6,727 bases of DNA, taken from an uncultured Eubacteriales bacterium (lineage in GTDB: Bacteria > Bacillota > Clostridia > Oscillospirales > CAG-272). Each line of letters begins with the position of its first letter. Position 1 is the first letter of the stretch. Below, piece by piece: positions 1 to 6,353 of the stretch. The position numbers and the translations under genes were made by a program. The notes below the pieces were generated by a model that made no database searches, was not told where the DNA came from, and saw only the letters and a program-made list of their open reading frames with translations. Location: the NCBI GenBank assembly GCA_900550625.1, contig URSW01000092.1, forward strand, positions 1-6,727. Direction: 5' to 3'.

Positions 1-2
1 TG

Positions 3-722
3 AGCGCGTCGGTTCTTTCCGAGATCGGACTTGAAAAGGATCGATTCAGGCTCGGCGCCGACGGTGCTTTTATGATGATGCCCCCGGATAAGGTGTCGGT
101 AGCGTCGGTCGGAGAAAGAATCGGGCTTCGCCGCGGAGAGGGATATTTCGCAGTCTCGCTCCGTCCGCTCGGCGGCTGCGGGGGAGATTTCGACAGCCGT
201 ATTTCCCGCGCGGTGCGCGATGTTTCGATAAAGACCGGGCTGTCACCCGTGATAGTCCCGATGCAGGGCGGCGAGGACAGAGCGCTTTGCGAGAGAATAT
301 GCGCGTTGTCGGTCGGGTCGGCTTATACGGCTCCGTTTTCGGATGCCGACAGCATTGCGGCGCTGTTTGCGGGAGCAGCCTTCACTGTCGGCATGAGGCT
401 TCATTCGATTATATATTCCGCGTGCGTCGGCACTCCGGTGCTCGCGGTATCTTACGATCCGAAGATCGACGCGGCGTGCGCGTACCTCGGACTGCCCGCG
501 CCTCTTTCCGCATTTACAGTCACTTCGGAGGAAATGCTCGCGTCGCTGCCCGAACTTTCGGAGAGCGTGCCGCGCGAACGCATCGCATACCTTCGCGGTC
601 TTTGCGAAGAGGACTGCCGGAGGATAATCGGCGCAGTAAGGGAAGAACGAATTTCGGATAAAGAAAAAGCGCGCCGTCACGGGCGCGTCGGAGGATATGA
701 TGATATATACGGTTACATTTAA
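3..722 (+). CDS. csaB: Polysaccharide pyruvyl transferase CsaB, C-terminal part (5' end outside window)
   Basis: The frame is open from base 3 to the TAA at 720-722, giving 239 residues with no start visible, so the gene begins upstream; the internal ATG at 72 is not the true start. CsaB adds pyruvate ketals to wall-linked polysaccharide, and the pyruvylated glycan is the ligand for SLH-domain S-layer proteins (family knowledge). In the fragment I see GGEDRALCERI in the middle, then the most diagnostic stretch, VGMRLHSIIYSACVGTPV at about residues 129-146 with His134, followed by YDPKID at 151-156 and a LGLP turn. This is the usual C-terminal half of polysaccharide pyruvyl transferases, a GT-B-like fold; the full family protein is about 350-380 residues. 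The last residues (DKEKARRHGRVGGYDDIYGYI) are basic and overlap the next gene, so the tail is probably not conserved. The subfamily call CsaB, rather than a generic pyruvyl transferase, rests on the MRLH...GTPV...YDPK pattern and is likely but not proven. Confidence 0.85.
   Translation, partial: SASVLSEIGLEKDRFRLGADGAFMMMPPDKVSVASVGERIGLRRGEGYFAVSLRPLGGCGGDFDSRISRAVRDVSIKTGLSPVIVPMQGGEDRALCERICALSVGSAYTAPFSDADSIAALFAGAAFTVGMRLHSIIYSACVGTPVLAVSYDPKIDAACAYLGLPAPLSAFTVTSEEMLASLPELSESVPRERIAYLRGLCEEDCRRIIGAVREERISDKEKARRHGRVGGYDDIYGYI
690..694 (+). promoter_or_regulatory. Ribosome binding site GGAGG that decides the kinase start
   Basis: GGAGG lies inside the end of csaB. Two adjacent ATG codons follow, at 697 and 700. 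The gap is 2 nt to the first and 5 nt to the second, so the second is the better initiator. It also gives the N-terminus MIYTVTFNPSVD, which matches the usual MIYTVTLNPAID start of the 1-phosphofructokinase family. Confidence 0.6.
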
Positions 723-1620
723 TCCGTCGGTGGACTGCATACTTCACATCGGCGATGTGAAGTTCGGCGGTCTTAATCGCGCGTCAAAGGAAGAATTTTT
801 CTTCAGCGGAAAGGGAATCAACGTCTCCACGGTGCTCCACCGCCTCGGAGCGGCGACCTCGGCGATCACGTTCGTCGGCGGATTCACCGGAAGCGAGACC
901 GAGCGCGTGCTTTCCCCGGACGTTCCGCTCGACGTTATCAGGCTCGCCGAAGGATGCACGAGAATAAATGTCAAACTGAAAGCCCCCGACGGCTCGGAGA
1001 CCGAGATCAACGCGCCGGGCGCGCCGATCGGCGAGGATGGGATGCGGAAGCTGTACGCTCGGCTTTCGGTGCTCGGGAGCGGGGATACGCTCGTGCTTTC
1101 GGGCAGCGTTCCTTCAGATGTCGGAACGAACGTGTATTCGGAGATATTCGCGTCGCTTGAGGGACGCGGCGTGAGATTCTGCGCCGACGCGGCGGGTGCT
1201 CTTCTCCGCGGCGCGCTGAGCCGCGGTCTGTTCGTAATAAAGCCGAATGTCGCCGAGCTTGAGGAGACGCTCGGGCGGAGCGTAAACGGCGAGGCGGAGA
1301 TATGCCGCGCCGCACGGGAGCTTCAGCGGATGGGAAGCGAGTATGTGCTCGTCACGGCGGGTGCCGACGGCGCGTATCTCTTTGCCCCGGGGGACAGAGC
1401 ATATCATGCATCGGTTCCGTCGGGTGAGGTCATTGCAACGATCGGCGCGGGAGACAGCACGCTCGGCGGATTTCTCGGCGGATTTGATTCCGGACTCGGC
1501 GAGGCGGAATCTCTTCGCCTTGCCGCCGCCTGCGGCACTGCCACGGCGCGCTCCGTATGGCTTGCATCCCGCGAAAAGATCGAGGAGACGCTCGGCATGG
1601 TCACGGTGCACGAGCTTTGA
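700..1620 (+). CDS. fruK: PfkB-family hexose-phosphate kinase, 1-phosphofructokinase (FruK/LacC) type
   Basis: A ribokinase-fold kinase of 306 residues, the normal length for FruK/LacC enzymes, which phosphorylate fructose-1-phosphate or tagatose-6-phosphate with ATP in the cytoplasm. Motifs in order: N-terminal MIYTVTFNPSVD; SGKGINVS at 36-43 (PfkB signature 1); TRINVK at 87-92 followed by a TEIN strand that helps cover the sugar site; LSGSVP at 133-138; KPN at 181-183 with EL at 186-187; VTAGADGA at 218-225; and GAGDS at 249-253 (PfkB signature 2), where Asp252 is the catalytic base. All core residues are present, so it should be active. Signature 1 usually reads GGKG and here reads SGKG. 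The start at 700 is chosen from RBS spacing; ATG 697 is the alternative. The gene overlaps csaB by 23 bp, which suggests translational coupling. No PTS permease or DeoR-type regulator is visible beside it, unlike classical fru or lac operons, so the substrate is uncertain; fructose-1-phosphate is a family-based guess. Confidence 0.88.
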   Translation: MIYTVTFNPSVDCILHIGDVKFGGLNRASKEEFFFSGKGINVSTVLHRLGAATSAITFVGGFTGSETERVLSPDVPLDVIRLAEGCTRINVKLKAPDGSETEINAPGAPIGEDGMRKLYARLSVLGSGDTLVLSGSVPSDVGTNVYSEIFASLEGRGVRFCADAAGALLRGALSRGLFVIKPNVAELEETLGRSVNGEAEICRAARELQRMGSEYVLVTAGADGAYLFAPGDRAYHASVPSGEVIATIGAGDSTLGGFLGGFDSGLGEAESLRLAAACGTATARSVWLASREKIEETLGMVTVHEL

Positions 1621-1671
1621 TACCGCGTGAAGGCGGCGAGCGCATTTCGCGCAATCTGCAAACTGCGGTAC

Positions 1672-1746
1672 AAAAAACGGACAGCAAATTCCGGAGGATC
1701 CGGGCGGTCAATGCCGCCGATCCTTCACGGATGCTGTCCGTTTCTT
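1672..1746. terminator. Bidirectional rho-independent terminator between convergent genes
   Basis: Outer arms 1675-1686 (AAACGGACAGCA) and 1732-1743 are perfect 12-bp reverse complements. Inner arms 1695-1700 (AGGATC) with 1719-1724, and 1703-1707 (GGCGG) with 1714-1718 (CCGCC), continue the stem to a 6-nt loop. Plus-strand transcripts run into TTTCTT at 1741-1746. Minus-strand transcripts run into a T run, the complement of A1672-1677. It therefore serves both the kinase gene ending at 1620 and the carboxypeptidase gene ending at 1745. The minus-strand stop codon (1745-1747) abuts the hairpin. Confidence 0.85.
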
Positions 1747-2656
1747 AATTATAGCTTGACGTGATTCCGAGGTATTCCTCAAGGCAAAGACTGCTTTCGG
1801 TGACGGCTTTGGCGTTTTCCTTCCCGATGTACCGGACGTGCCACGGCTCATAGATATACCCGGTGATGCTTTCCTTTTCCTTCATATATCTTATTATAAA
1901 GCCGTATTTCCAGCAGTTTGCCGCAAGCCATTTTCCCTCGGGCGTGTCGCCGAAGGAGGTGTAGAGCGAATTGAGGTCAAGCGCCATGCCGCTCTGATGC
2001 TCGCTGTGTCCGGGACGCGCCGAGTATGTGTCGGCAAGCGCGGCGCCGTCGCGCGCGACGTAATCGTTGTAGATGATCTTCTGATCGATGTACGAGCGGA
2101 ATCCCGATTTGCACCAAAGGCTGATCCCGTCTGCGGCAGCGGCGGACTGCATTTCCCAGAACGCGCGGTTCGTCTCGTCCGTAAGTCCGCCGGGATAGTA
2201 GGATTCGGGTAGAGGGTACGTTTTGTTCGCAATCAGTATCCCGCCGACGTATGTTACGCCGTCGATCCGCTCAATGTCGTAGCCCTTGGAGGTCTTTCCG
2301 AGATATTCGCTGCCGCCGTTTGTCTCCGGCGGATTTTCATTCCCCGTCGTGACCGGCGGCGTGCTTTCGGCAGTCTCCGTATCGGCAGTTTCGACGGGGA
2401 CAGTGGTTTCCGCAGGCACGGTCGTTTCCGCGGGCTCCTCCGATGTGCTGTCGGAGGTGCTTTCGGTATCCGCCGTGCTTTGCGATACCTCCGGAACGCT
2501 TTCCGTTCGGCTCTCCCCTTCATCATCCGTGCGGGGGCGCACAAAGCGGCAGGCGGCAAGCACCGCGAGACATATGAGCGCAGTGCAGAGCACGCAGGCT
2601 GCAAGCGCGGGGGAAGAACTCTTTTTTCTTCTGTTATTTCTTTTCTTCTTTTTCAT
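1745..2656 (-). CDS. Membrane-anchored D-alanyl-D-alanine carboxypeptidase, VanY-type (peptidase M15B)
   Basis: A 303-residue protein. Residues 1-15 are strongly basic (MKKKKRNNRRKK), then one hydrophobic segment at about 16-39 forms an uncleaved anchor or signal peptide. A Ser/Thr/Glu/Pro-rich linker follows at about 41-116, including a duplicated ETTVPAETTVP, and the VanY domain fills about 117-303. The zinc motif SxHxxGxAxD is seen as SEHQSGMALD (218-227), giving ligands His220 and Asp227. EPWH at 270-273 supplies the catalytic Glu270 and third ligand His273. SGFRS (184-188) and YGFIIRY are also typical. Family members trim the terminal D-Ala from peptidoglycan stem peptides outside the membrane. 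This is most likely housekeeping wall maturation: no vanRS, vanHAX or other glycopeptide-resistance gene is near. The start is uncertain. ATG 2656 gives a compact anchor but has no clear Shine-Dalgarno and overlaps the upstream glycosyltransferase by 23 bp, so coupling is plausible. ATG 2695 has AAAAAGGA 5 nt upstream but a 62-bp overlap; that purine run also encodes Gly-Lys-Lys-Asp in the overlapping gene. Confidence 0.88.
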   Translation of the reverse strand: MKKKKRNNRRKKSSSPALAACVLCTALICLAVLAACRFVRPRTDDEGESRTESVPEVSQSTADTESTSDSTSEEPAETTVPAETTVPVETADTETAESTPPVTTGNENPPETNGGSEYLGKTSKGYDIERIDGVTYVGGILIANKTYPLPESYYPGGLTDETNRAFWEMQSAAAADGISLWCKSGFRSYIDQKIIYNDYVARDGAALADTYSARPGHSEHQSGMALDLNSLYTSFGDTPEGKWLAANCWKYGFIIRYMKEKESITGYIYEPWHVRYIGKENAKAVTESSLCLEEYLGITSSYN

Positions 2657-3995
2657 CGGTATCTTTTGTGTTTCCATCGGCGCTGCCGTCGGCATCGCCG
2701 TCCTTTTTGCCGGCATCGCTCCGATCCTTGCCGTTTTGCGCTTTGCCTGCATTCATGTCGTTTATCGACACCGCAACGGTGTGCTTTATCTGAGACCACT
2801 CAACCTTGCGGAACAGAGCGGCGATCGATATCGGGATGTAGGTGAACATGAAGAGCGGGAAGGTGAAGAACGATTTTATCTTTCTTCCTTTCGTGGTGAG
2901 GATCTTGTTCCACTCCGTAACTCCGGTGATCACACCGATCGCAAAGTACATTATGTACATGACCGCGACGGTCATGGCAAGCGCACCCCAGAAAAGCCCG
3001 ACATGGGGGTCTTTTGTGCAGATCGCAACGACGAGGGTGATCACGTTGTAGAAGAATCCGATCACCGAGAGGAATATCGCGGGCATGGTCGTCATGGTCA
3101 TGTCGAATGCGGAGAATCCGCCTTTTCCGCCGATGCTCTTCATGAGCCGTCCGCCGTAATTCATGAATACCTGAAGATATCCCTTCGCCCATCTGAGACG
3201 CTGCTTCCACGACTGCGAAAACGTCTCGGGCTGTTCGTCGTAAAGCATTGCGTCCGCAGCGTATGCGATCTTTTCTCCGTTTATGATGTTGTCCACGGAG
3301 AATTCGATGTCCTCGGTGAGAAGGAAGTGCTTCCAGCCGTCGTTTTTGTTGATTATATCGCGGTGAACCATGAAGCCCGTGCCCGATACCGCACAGCTTG
3401 TGCCGAGAATCATGCGGGGATTGTTGAGGTAGACCGCTTCGCGCAGGAACCAAAGCGCATATCCGGAGGAAATCCAGTTCGTACCGTAGTTCTTTGAATT
3501 ACGGTAGCTTGTGATGATCCTGTGCCCGGCGGAGAATACGTGGTTCATCTCCGTCATGTAGTTCTCGTCGAGCAGGTTATCCGCGTCGAGGATCAGATAG
3601 GCGTTGTAGTACTCTTTTCCGTAATCTTCGAAGATCTTGTGGAAGAGATAGTTAAGCGCATGCCCCTTTCCGACCTTTTCGGTCGAAAAACGCTCATACA
3701 CGATGGCTCCGGCTTCGCGCGCACGCTCCGCCGTGTCGTCGGTGCAGTTGTCCGCGCAGACGAACGTGTCGATCAGCTCGGCGGGGTAATTCTGCTTTTT
3801 GATGCTGTCGATCAGATTGTGTATTACGTCGCGCTCGTTACGGGCGGAGATTATCACCGCATAACGGTTTCTGTTGTCGGAGGTGTATTTCTTCGGCTCT
3901 TTGATCAGCGCGATCAGAATGTATATGAACTGATATGTGTAGCATACCGTGAAGAAGATCGCAAGGATCAAATTTACAATGAGCAGATCTTTCAT
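2634..3995 (-). CDS. Family 2 glycosyltransferase, membrane-embedded processive beta-glycan synthase type
   Basis: A 453-residue protein with one long N-terminal hydrophobic segment (about 4-31), a cytoplasmic GT-A catalytic domain (about 43-285) and three C-terminal hydrophobic segments (about 299-327, 332-359, 373-395). Catalytic motifs: ADNCTDDT around Asp82 for the nucleotide, the DAD motif at 137-139 for the metal-bound UDP-sugar, SGTGF at 204-208, TED at 227-229 with the general base Asp229, and QRLRW at 265-269. The last fits the Q(Q/R)xRW signature of hyaluronan, cellulose, chitin and poly-GlcNAc synthases, so chain polymerisation across the membrane is likely; the sugar cannot be read from sequence. 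The tail 414-453 is a Lys/Asp/Gly-rich, low-complexity extension. The start is ATG 3995, about 100 nt below a consensus promoter with AAAGG at 4007-4011. An upstream TTG at 4079 would put a non-family leader before the first hydrophobic segment. It is the first gene of a unit with the VanY-type peptidase, whose start lies inside its 3' end, so its glycan may belong to the wall. Confidence 0.88.
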   Translation of the reverse strand: MKDLLIVNLILAIFFTVCYTYQFIYILIALIKEPKKYTSDNRNRYAVIISARNERDVIHNLIDSIKKQNYPAELIDTFVCADNCTDDTAERAREAGAIVYERFSTEKVGKGHALNYLFHKIFEDYGKEYYNAYLILDADNLLDENYMTEMNHVFSAGHRIITSYRNSKNYGTNWISSGYALWFLREAVYLNNPRMILGTSCAVSGTGFMVHRDIINKNDGWKHFLLTEDIEFSVDNIINGEKIAYAADAMLYDEQPETFSQSWKQRLRWAKGYLQVFMNYGGRLMKSIGGKGGFSAFDMTMTTMPAIFLSVIGFFYNVITLVVAICTKDPHVGLFWGALAMTVAVMYIMYFAIGVITGVTEWNKILTTKGRKIKSFFTFPLFMFTYIPISIAALFRKVEWSQIKHTVAVSINDMNAGKAQNGKDRSDAGKKDGDADGSADGNTKDTDEKEEKK

Positions 3996-4038
3996 TTTTA
4001 TGAAAACCTTTCGGCATATATCTTGTTTGTGAAGCGAT

Positions 4039-4069
4039 GCGGCGGCATCTGGATAAGCCCCGCCGCCGC
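4039..4069 (-). other. GC-rich hairpin in the glycosyltransferase mRNA leader
   Basis: The arms GCGGCGG (4039-4045) and CCGCCGC (4060-4066, or in a second register 4063-4069) are perfect 7-bp complements around a 14-17 nt loop. It sits in the predicted untranslated leader (about 4096 to 3996), between promoter and RBS. No T run follows in the minus-strand direction, so it is not a simple terminator. It may affect mRNA stability or translation. I could not match it to a known riboswitch. Confidence 0.45.
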
Positions 4070-4102
4070 GTCCGCGCAAATAGCCCGCAACACTTCAGAA
4101 TA

Positions 4103-4131
4103 ATTATACACCATATGAGTTAAAGTGTCAA
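4103..4131 (-). promoter_or_regulatory. Consensus sigma-A promoter for the glycosyltransferase-carboxypeptidase unit
   Basis: Read on the minus strand, the -35 is TTGACA (4126-4131) and the -10 is TATAAT (4103-4108), separated by exactly 17 bp. Both hexamers match consensus at every position. Transcription should begin near 4096, giving a leader of about 100 nt before the ATG at 3995. Its position right after the end of ligA shows that the two downstream genes have their own promoter, although read-through from ligA is possible because no terminator is seen at 4132-4180. Confidence 0.88.
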
Positions 4132-4180
4132 GTTTTGTTTGAACAGGGAAACGGCGGAGAGGTGTACGGAAAGGAGAAGG

Positions 4181-6199
4181 TCAGCGCCCGATCATGGTGA
4201 GGAATTCGGCTTCGCCTATTACGCGGACGCCGAGCGAGTTCGCCTTCGTGAGCTTTGAGCCCGCTTCCGCTCCCGCGATCACTGCGGACGTCTTTTTCGA
4301 TACGCTCGACGACACCTTTCCGCCGCGCGCCTTTATCTCGGCGGAGGCTTCGTCGCGTGTCATAGAGGAGAGCGTGCCCGTCAGAACGAATGTCATGCCG
4401 TCGAAGTCCTGCGATACCTTCTCGGACTTTGAACCTTCGGTGACGACACCCGCTGCCTCAAGCGCATCGATCAGCGCTGCCGAGGACGGGAGCGAGAAAA
4501 ACGCCGCCGCGCTTTCCGCGGTGATCTCGCCTATATCAGGGACGGCGGCAATGTCTTCGGCACTTGCCGAAGCTATTGCTCGTATCGACCCGAATTCGGA
4601 AATCAGCGCCTCGGCGGCTCCCGCTCCGATGTGGCGTATGCCGAGCGCGAACAGCAGCCGCGCGCCGCCGCGCGTCTTTGATTCGTTTATCGCCGCAATA
4701 ATGTTCACGGCGCTTTTCTTGCCCATGCGCTCAAGTCCCTCGAGGTCTTCCTCTCTGAGAGAGTATATGTCCCCGACCGATGATATAAGCCCCTTTTCGA
4801 TAAGCTGAGATACAAGCTTTTCGCCCATGCCCTCGATGTTCATCGCACCGCGCGACACGAAATGCTCGATGCGGCGCTCGCGCTGAGCCGGACATTCGGG
4901 ATTCAGACAGCGCAGCGCACCGAGAGAGACGTTGCCGCTTTCCTCGTCGAATTCCGCTTCCTTATCGTAAAACAGCGGCTCGCCGCACGACGGGCATTTT
5001 TCGGGAAACGCAAAATCACGCTCCGCCCCCGTGCGCTTCTCCGGGACGCTGCGGATTATCTCCGGTATTATGTCGCCCGCCTTGCGGACGACGACCGTGT
5101 CGCCGATCTTCAGATCGCGCTCCCTGATTATATCGATGTTGTGTAGCGTCGCACGGGATACCGTTGTCCCCGCAAGGCGCACCGGTTCAAGCTCGGCAGT
5201 GGGGGTCAGCGCGCCCGTGCGCCCCGGCTCAAACGTGATGTCGAGAAGCACGGTCTCCTTCTCCTCGGGCGGGAATTTGTATGCGACTGCCCATTTCGGC
5301 GTGCTCGTCCCCTCTCCGGCGATCTTTCTCATTTCGAGGGAATCCACCTTTACGACCGCTCCGTCAATGTCATATTCCAGCACGGCGCGCTTTTCGCCGA
5401 TCTTCTCGACCTCGGCAATCACCTCTTTTGCGGTGTGCGCGATTTTATAGCTTATAACGGGGAAGCCGAGACCGCGCAGATCGTCGATCGATGCGCTGTG
5501 GTATTCTTCGTCCCGATCTCCGTACTGAAAGTTGAATACGAATATGTCAAGCCCGCGCTTTGCCGTGACCTTCGGATCGAGCTGGCGGAGCGATCCCGCC
5601 GCGGCATTTCTCGGATTTGCGAACACCTTTTCGCCGTTTTCCTCGTTTTCGGCGTTGATCCTGAAAAACGTCGCCCTCGGCATGTATACTTCGCCGCGCA
5701 CGCAGAAATCCCCGCCGTACGCTACCTCCTTCGGCAGCGACGCGATCGTGCGTGCGTTTTCGGTGATGTCCTCACCGACTTTCCCGTCGCCGCGCGTGGC
5801 GGCACGGATAAGTTTTCCGCCTCGGTATTCGGCGGCGACGGAAAGACCGTCGATCTTAGGCTCGACGGTAAAACGCACGCTGTCGCCGAGCGTCTCCTTC
5901 ATCCGCCGAACGAAATCCTCAAGCGATTCGCGGTCGAATACGTCCGTGAGGCTTCCGAGGGGAACGCGGTGCGTGACCTTCGAGAATTTCTCCGACGCTT
6001 TTCCGCCTACACGGTGGGTCGGCGAATCCGGAGAATCAAGCTCCGGAAAAGCAGCCTCGATCGACCTAAGCTCTTCGAACATCGCATCGTATTCGAAATC
6101 GGAGATCTTCGGCGCGTCGCTGTTGTAATACAGGTCTGAATTTTCGGCGATCTGAGCGCGCAGCCACGCGGCACGCTCGGCGGCGTTGTTTCTTTCCAT
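4181..6199 (-). CDS. ligA: NAD+-dependent DNA ligase LigA, full length
   Basis: A 672-residue protein, the normal size for LigA, which seals nicks in replication and repair by forming an enzyme-AMP intermediate from NAD+. Domains in order: Ia at about 1-65 with the NAD-contacting Tyr24-Tyr25 and SDFEYD; adenylation domain with EPKIDG at 113-118, Lys115 being the AMP-accepting lysine; RGDG at 136-139; VRGE at 167-170; FANPRNAAAGSLRQLD at 193-208; OB fold with GRTGALTP at 326-333; four-cysteine zinc finger with Cys402, Cys405, Cys431 and Cys436; helix-hairpin-helix repeats at about 445-590; and a BRCT domain at about 597-672 (FVLTGTL, RGGKV). Every catalytic motif is intact. The spacing between the second and third zinc cysteines is 25 residues, about 11 more than in E. 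coli LigA as I recall it. ATG 6199 is preceded on the minus strand by AAAGGA with 6 nt spacing. The gene has its own promoter and is divergent from dpaA; no pcrA or gatC neighbour is present in the window. Confidence 0.98.
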   Translation of the reverse strand: MERNNAAERAAWLRAQIAENSDLYYNSDAPKISDFEYDAMFEELRSIEAAFPELDSPDSPTHRVGGKASEKFSKVTHRVPLGSLTDVFDRESLEDFVRRMKETLGDSVRFTVEPKIDGLSVAAEYRGGKLIRAATRGDGKVGEDITENARTIASLPKEVAYGGDFCVRGEVYMPRATFFRINAENEENGEKVFANPRNAAAGSLRQLDPKVTAKRGLDIFVFNFQYGDRDEEYHSASIDDLRGLGFPVISYKIAHTAKEVIAEVEKIGEKRAVLEYDIDGAVVKVDSLEMRKIAGEGTSTPKWAVAYKFPPEEKETVLLDITFEPGRTGALTPTAELEPVRLAGTTVSRATLHNIDIIRERDLKIGDTVVVRKAGDIIPEIIRSVPEKRTGAERDFAFPEKCPSCGEPLFYDKEAEFDEESGNVSLGALRCLNPECPAQRERRIEHFVSRGAMNIEGMGEKLVSQLIEKGLISSVGDIYSLREEDLEGLERMGKKSAVNIIAAINESKTRGGARLLFALGIRHIGAGAAEALISEFGSIRAIASASAEDIAAVPDIGEITAESAAAFFSLPSSAALIDALEAAGVVTEGSKSEKVSQDFDGMTFVLTGTLSSMTRDEASAEIKARGGKVSSSVSKKTSAVIAGAEAGSKLTKANSLGVRVIGEAEFLTMIGR

Positions 6200-6253
6200 T
6201 TATATTCCTTTCGGGAGGATGTCTTCCTCTCTGAAAATTTCGCTTTCTTCGGT

Positions 6254-6287
6254 ATTATATTATATCACCCGAGGCACGAAAATTCAA
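6254..6287 (-). promoter_or_regulatory. Sigma-A-type promoter for ligA
   Basis: On the minus strand the -35 is TTGAAT (6282-6287) and the -10 is TATAAT (6259-6264), with a 17-bp spacer. A second overlapping TATAAT lies 5 bp further on (6254-6259). The leader to the ligA ATG would be about 50-55 nt. The 4-of-6 match at -35 plus perfect -10 and spacing make this a good housekeeping promoter. Confidence 0.75.
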
Positions 6288-6303
6288 CGGGGCATATAAT
6301 ATA
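6256..6303. repeat. 10-bp inverted repeat spanning the two divergent -10 regions
   Basis: TATATTATAT (6256-6265) and ATATAATATA (6294-6303) are perfect reverse complements separated by 28 bp. Each arm contains the -10 element of one of the two divergent promoters. The symmetry may simply reflect that both arms are AT-rich -10 boxes facing outward; it is not evidence of a regulator site by itself. Confidence 0.5.
6293..6301 (+). promoter_or_regulatory. dpaA: Candidate -10 element of the dpaA promoter, sigma-K/sigma-E-like
   Basis: CATATAATA matches the sigma-K -10 consensus CATAnnnTA at every fixed position and is one base off the sigma-E form CATAcAnT. It also contains TATAAT (6295-6300). 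A sigma-K-type AC lies at 6276-6277, 15 bp upstream, one or two bases closer than usual, and no sigma-A -35 is seen at the right distance. In Bacillus the orthologous gene is transcribed in the mother cell under sigma-K. The assignment here is an inference. Confidence 0.45.
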
Positions 6304-6332
6304 GTGTGAAATAAAATTGCCGGAGCGTGTCC

Positions 6333-6340
6333 GGAGAAGG
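6333..6340 (+). promoter_or_regulatory. Ribosome binding site of dpaA, leaving two possible starts
   Basis: GGAGAAGG is the only good Shine-Dalgarno sequence here. It is followed by an in-frame GTG at 6345 and ATG at 6354. GGAG pairs best with the GTG (8 nt away); the AAGG half can serve the ATG (13 nt away). The choice changes the protein by only three residues. Confidence 0.55.
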
Positions 6341-6353
6341 TACGGTGAAGCCG

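Noticed and set aside
1114..1611. A 165-codon minus-strand frame opposite the kinase gene, and a similar one at 243-740 opposite csaB
   Set aside because: Arginine-rich translations without motifs, fully covered by well-supported genes on the other strand.
2380..2445. Imperfect tandem repeat encoding ETTVPAETTVP as a possible surface-repeat or minisatellite array
   Set aside because: Only about two copies; it is an ordinary low-complexity Ser/Thr/Pro/Glu linker between membrane anchor and catalytic domain.
1745..2656. Glycopeptide-resistance role for the VanY-type peptidase
   Set aside because: No vanR, vanS, vanH, vanA or vanX gene is nearby, and VanY-domain carboxypeptidases are common housekeeping wall enzymes in Bacillota.
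2286..3497. A 403-codon plus-strand open frame opposite the peptidase and glycosyltransferase genes
   Set aside because: It is antisense to two genes with clear catalytic motifs, spans their junction, and its translation shows no recognisable domain. Long antisense frames are expected in GC-rich coding DNA.
3996..4079. An N-terminal extension of the glycosyltransferase from TTG 4079
   Set aside because: It would translate the structured leader into a Gly/Ala-rich segment before the first membrane helix, starts only about 17 nt after the predicted transcription start, and has no RBS.
4194..6139. Several plus-strand open frames of 94-234 codons opposite ligA
   Set aside because: All lie within the intact ligA gene, have no family features, and several have Ser/Pro- or Arg-rich compositions typical of antisense translation.
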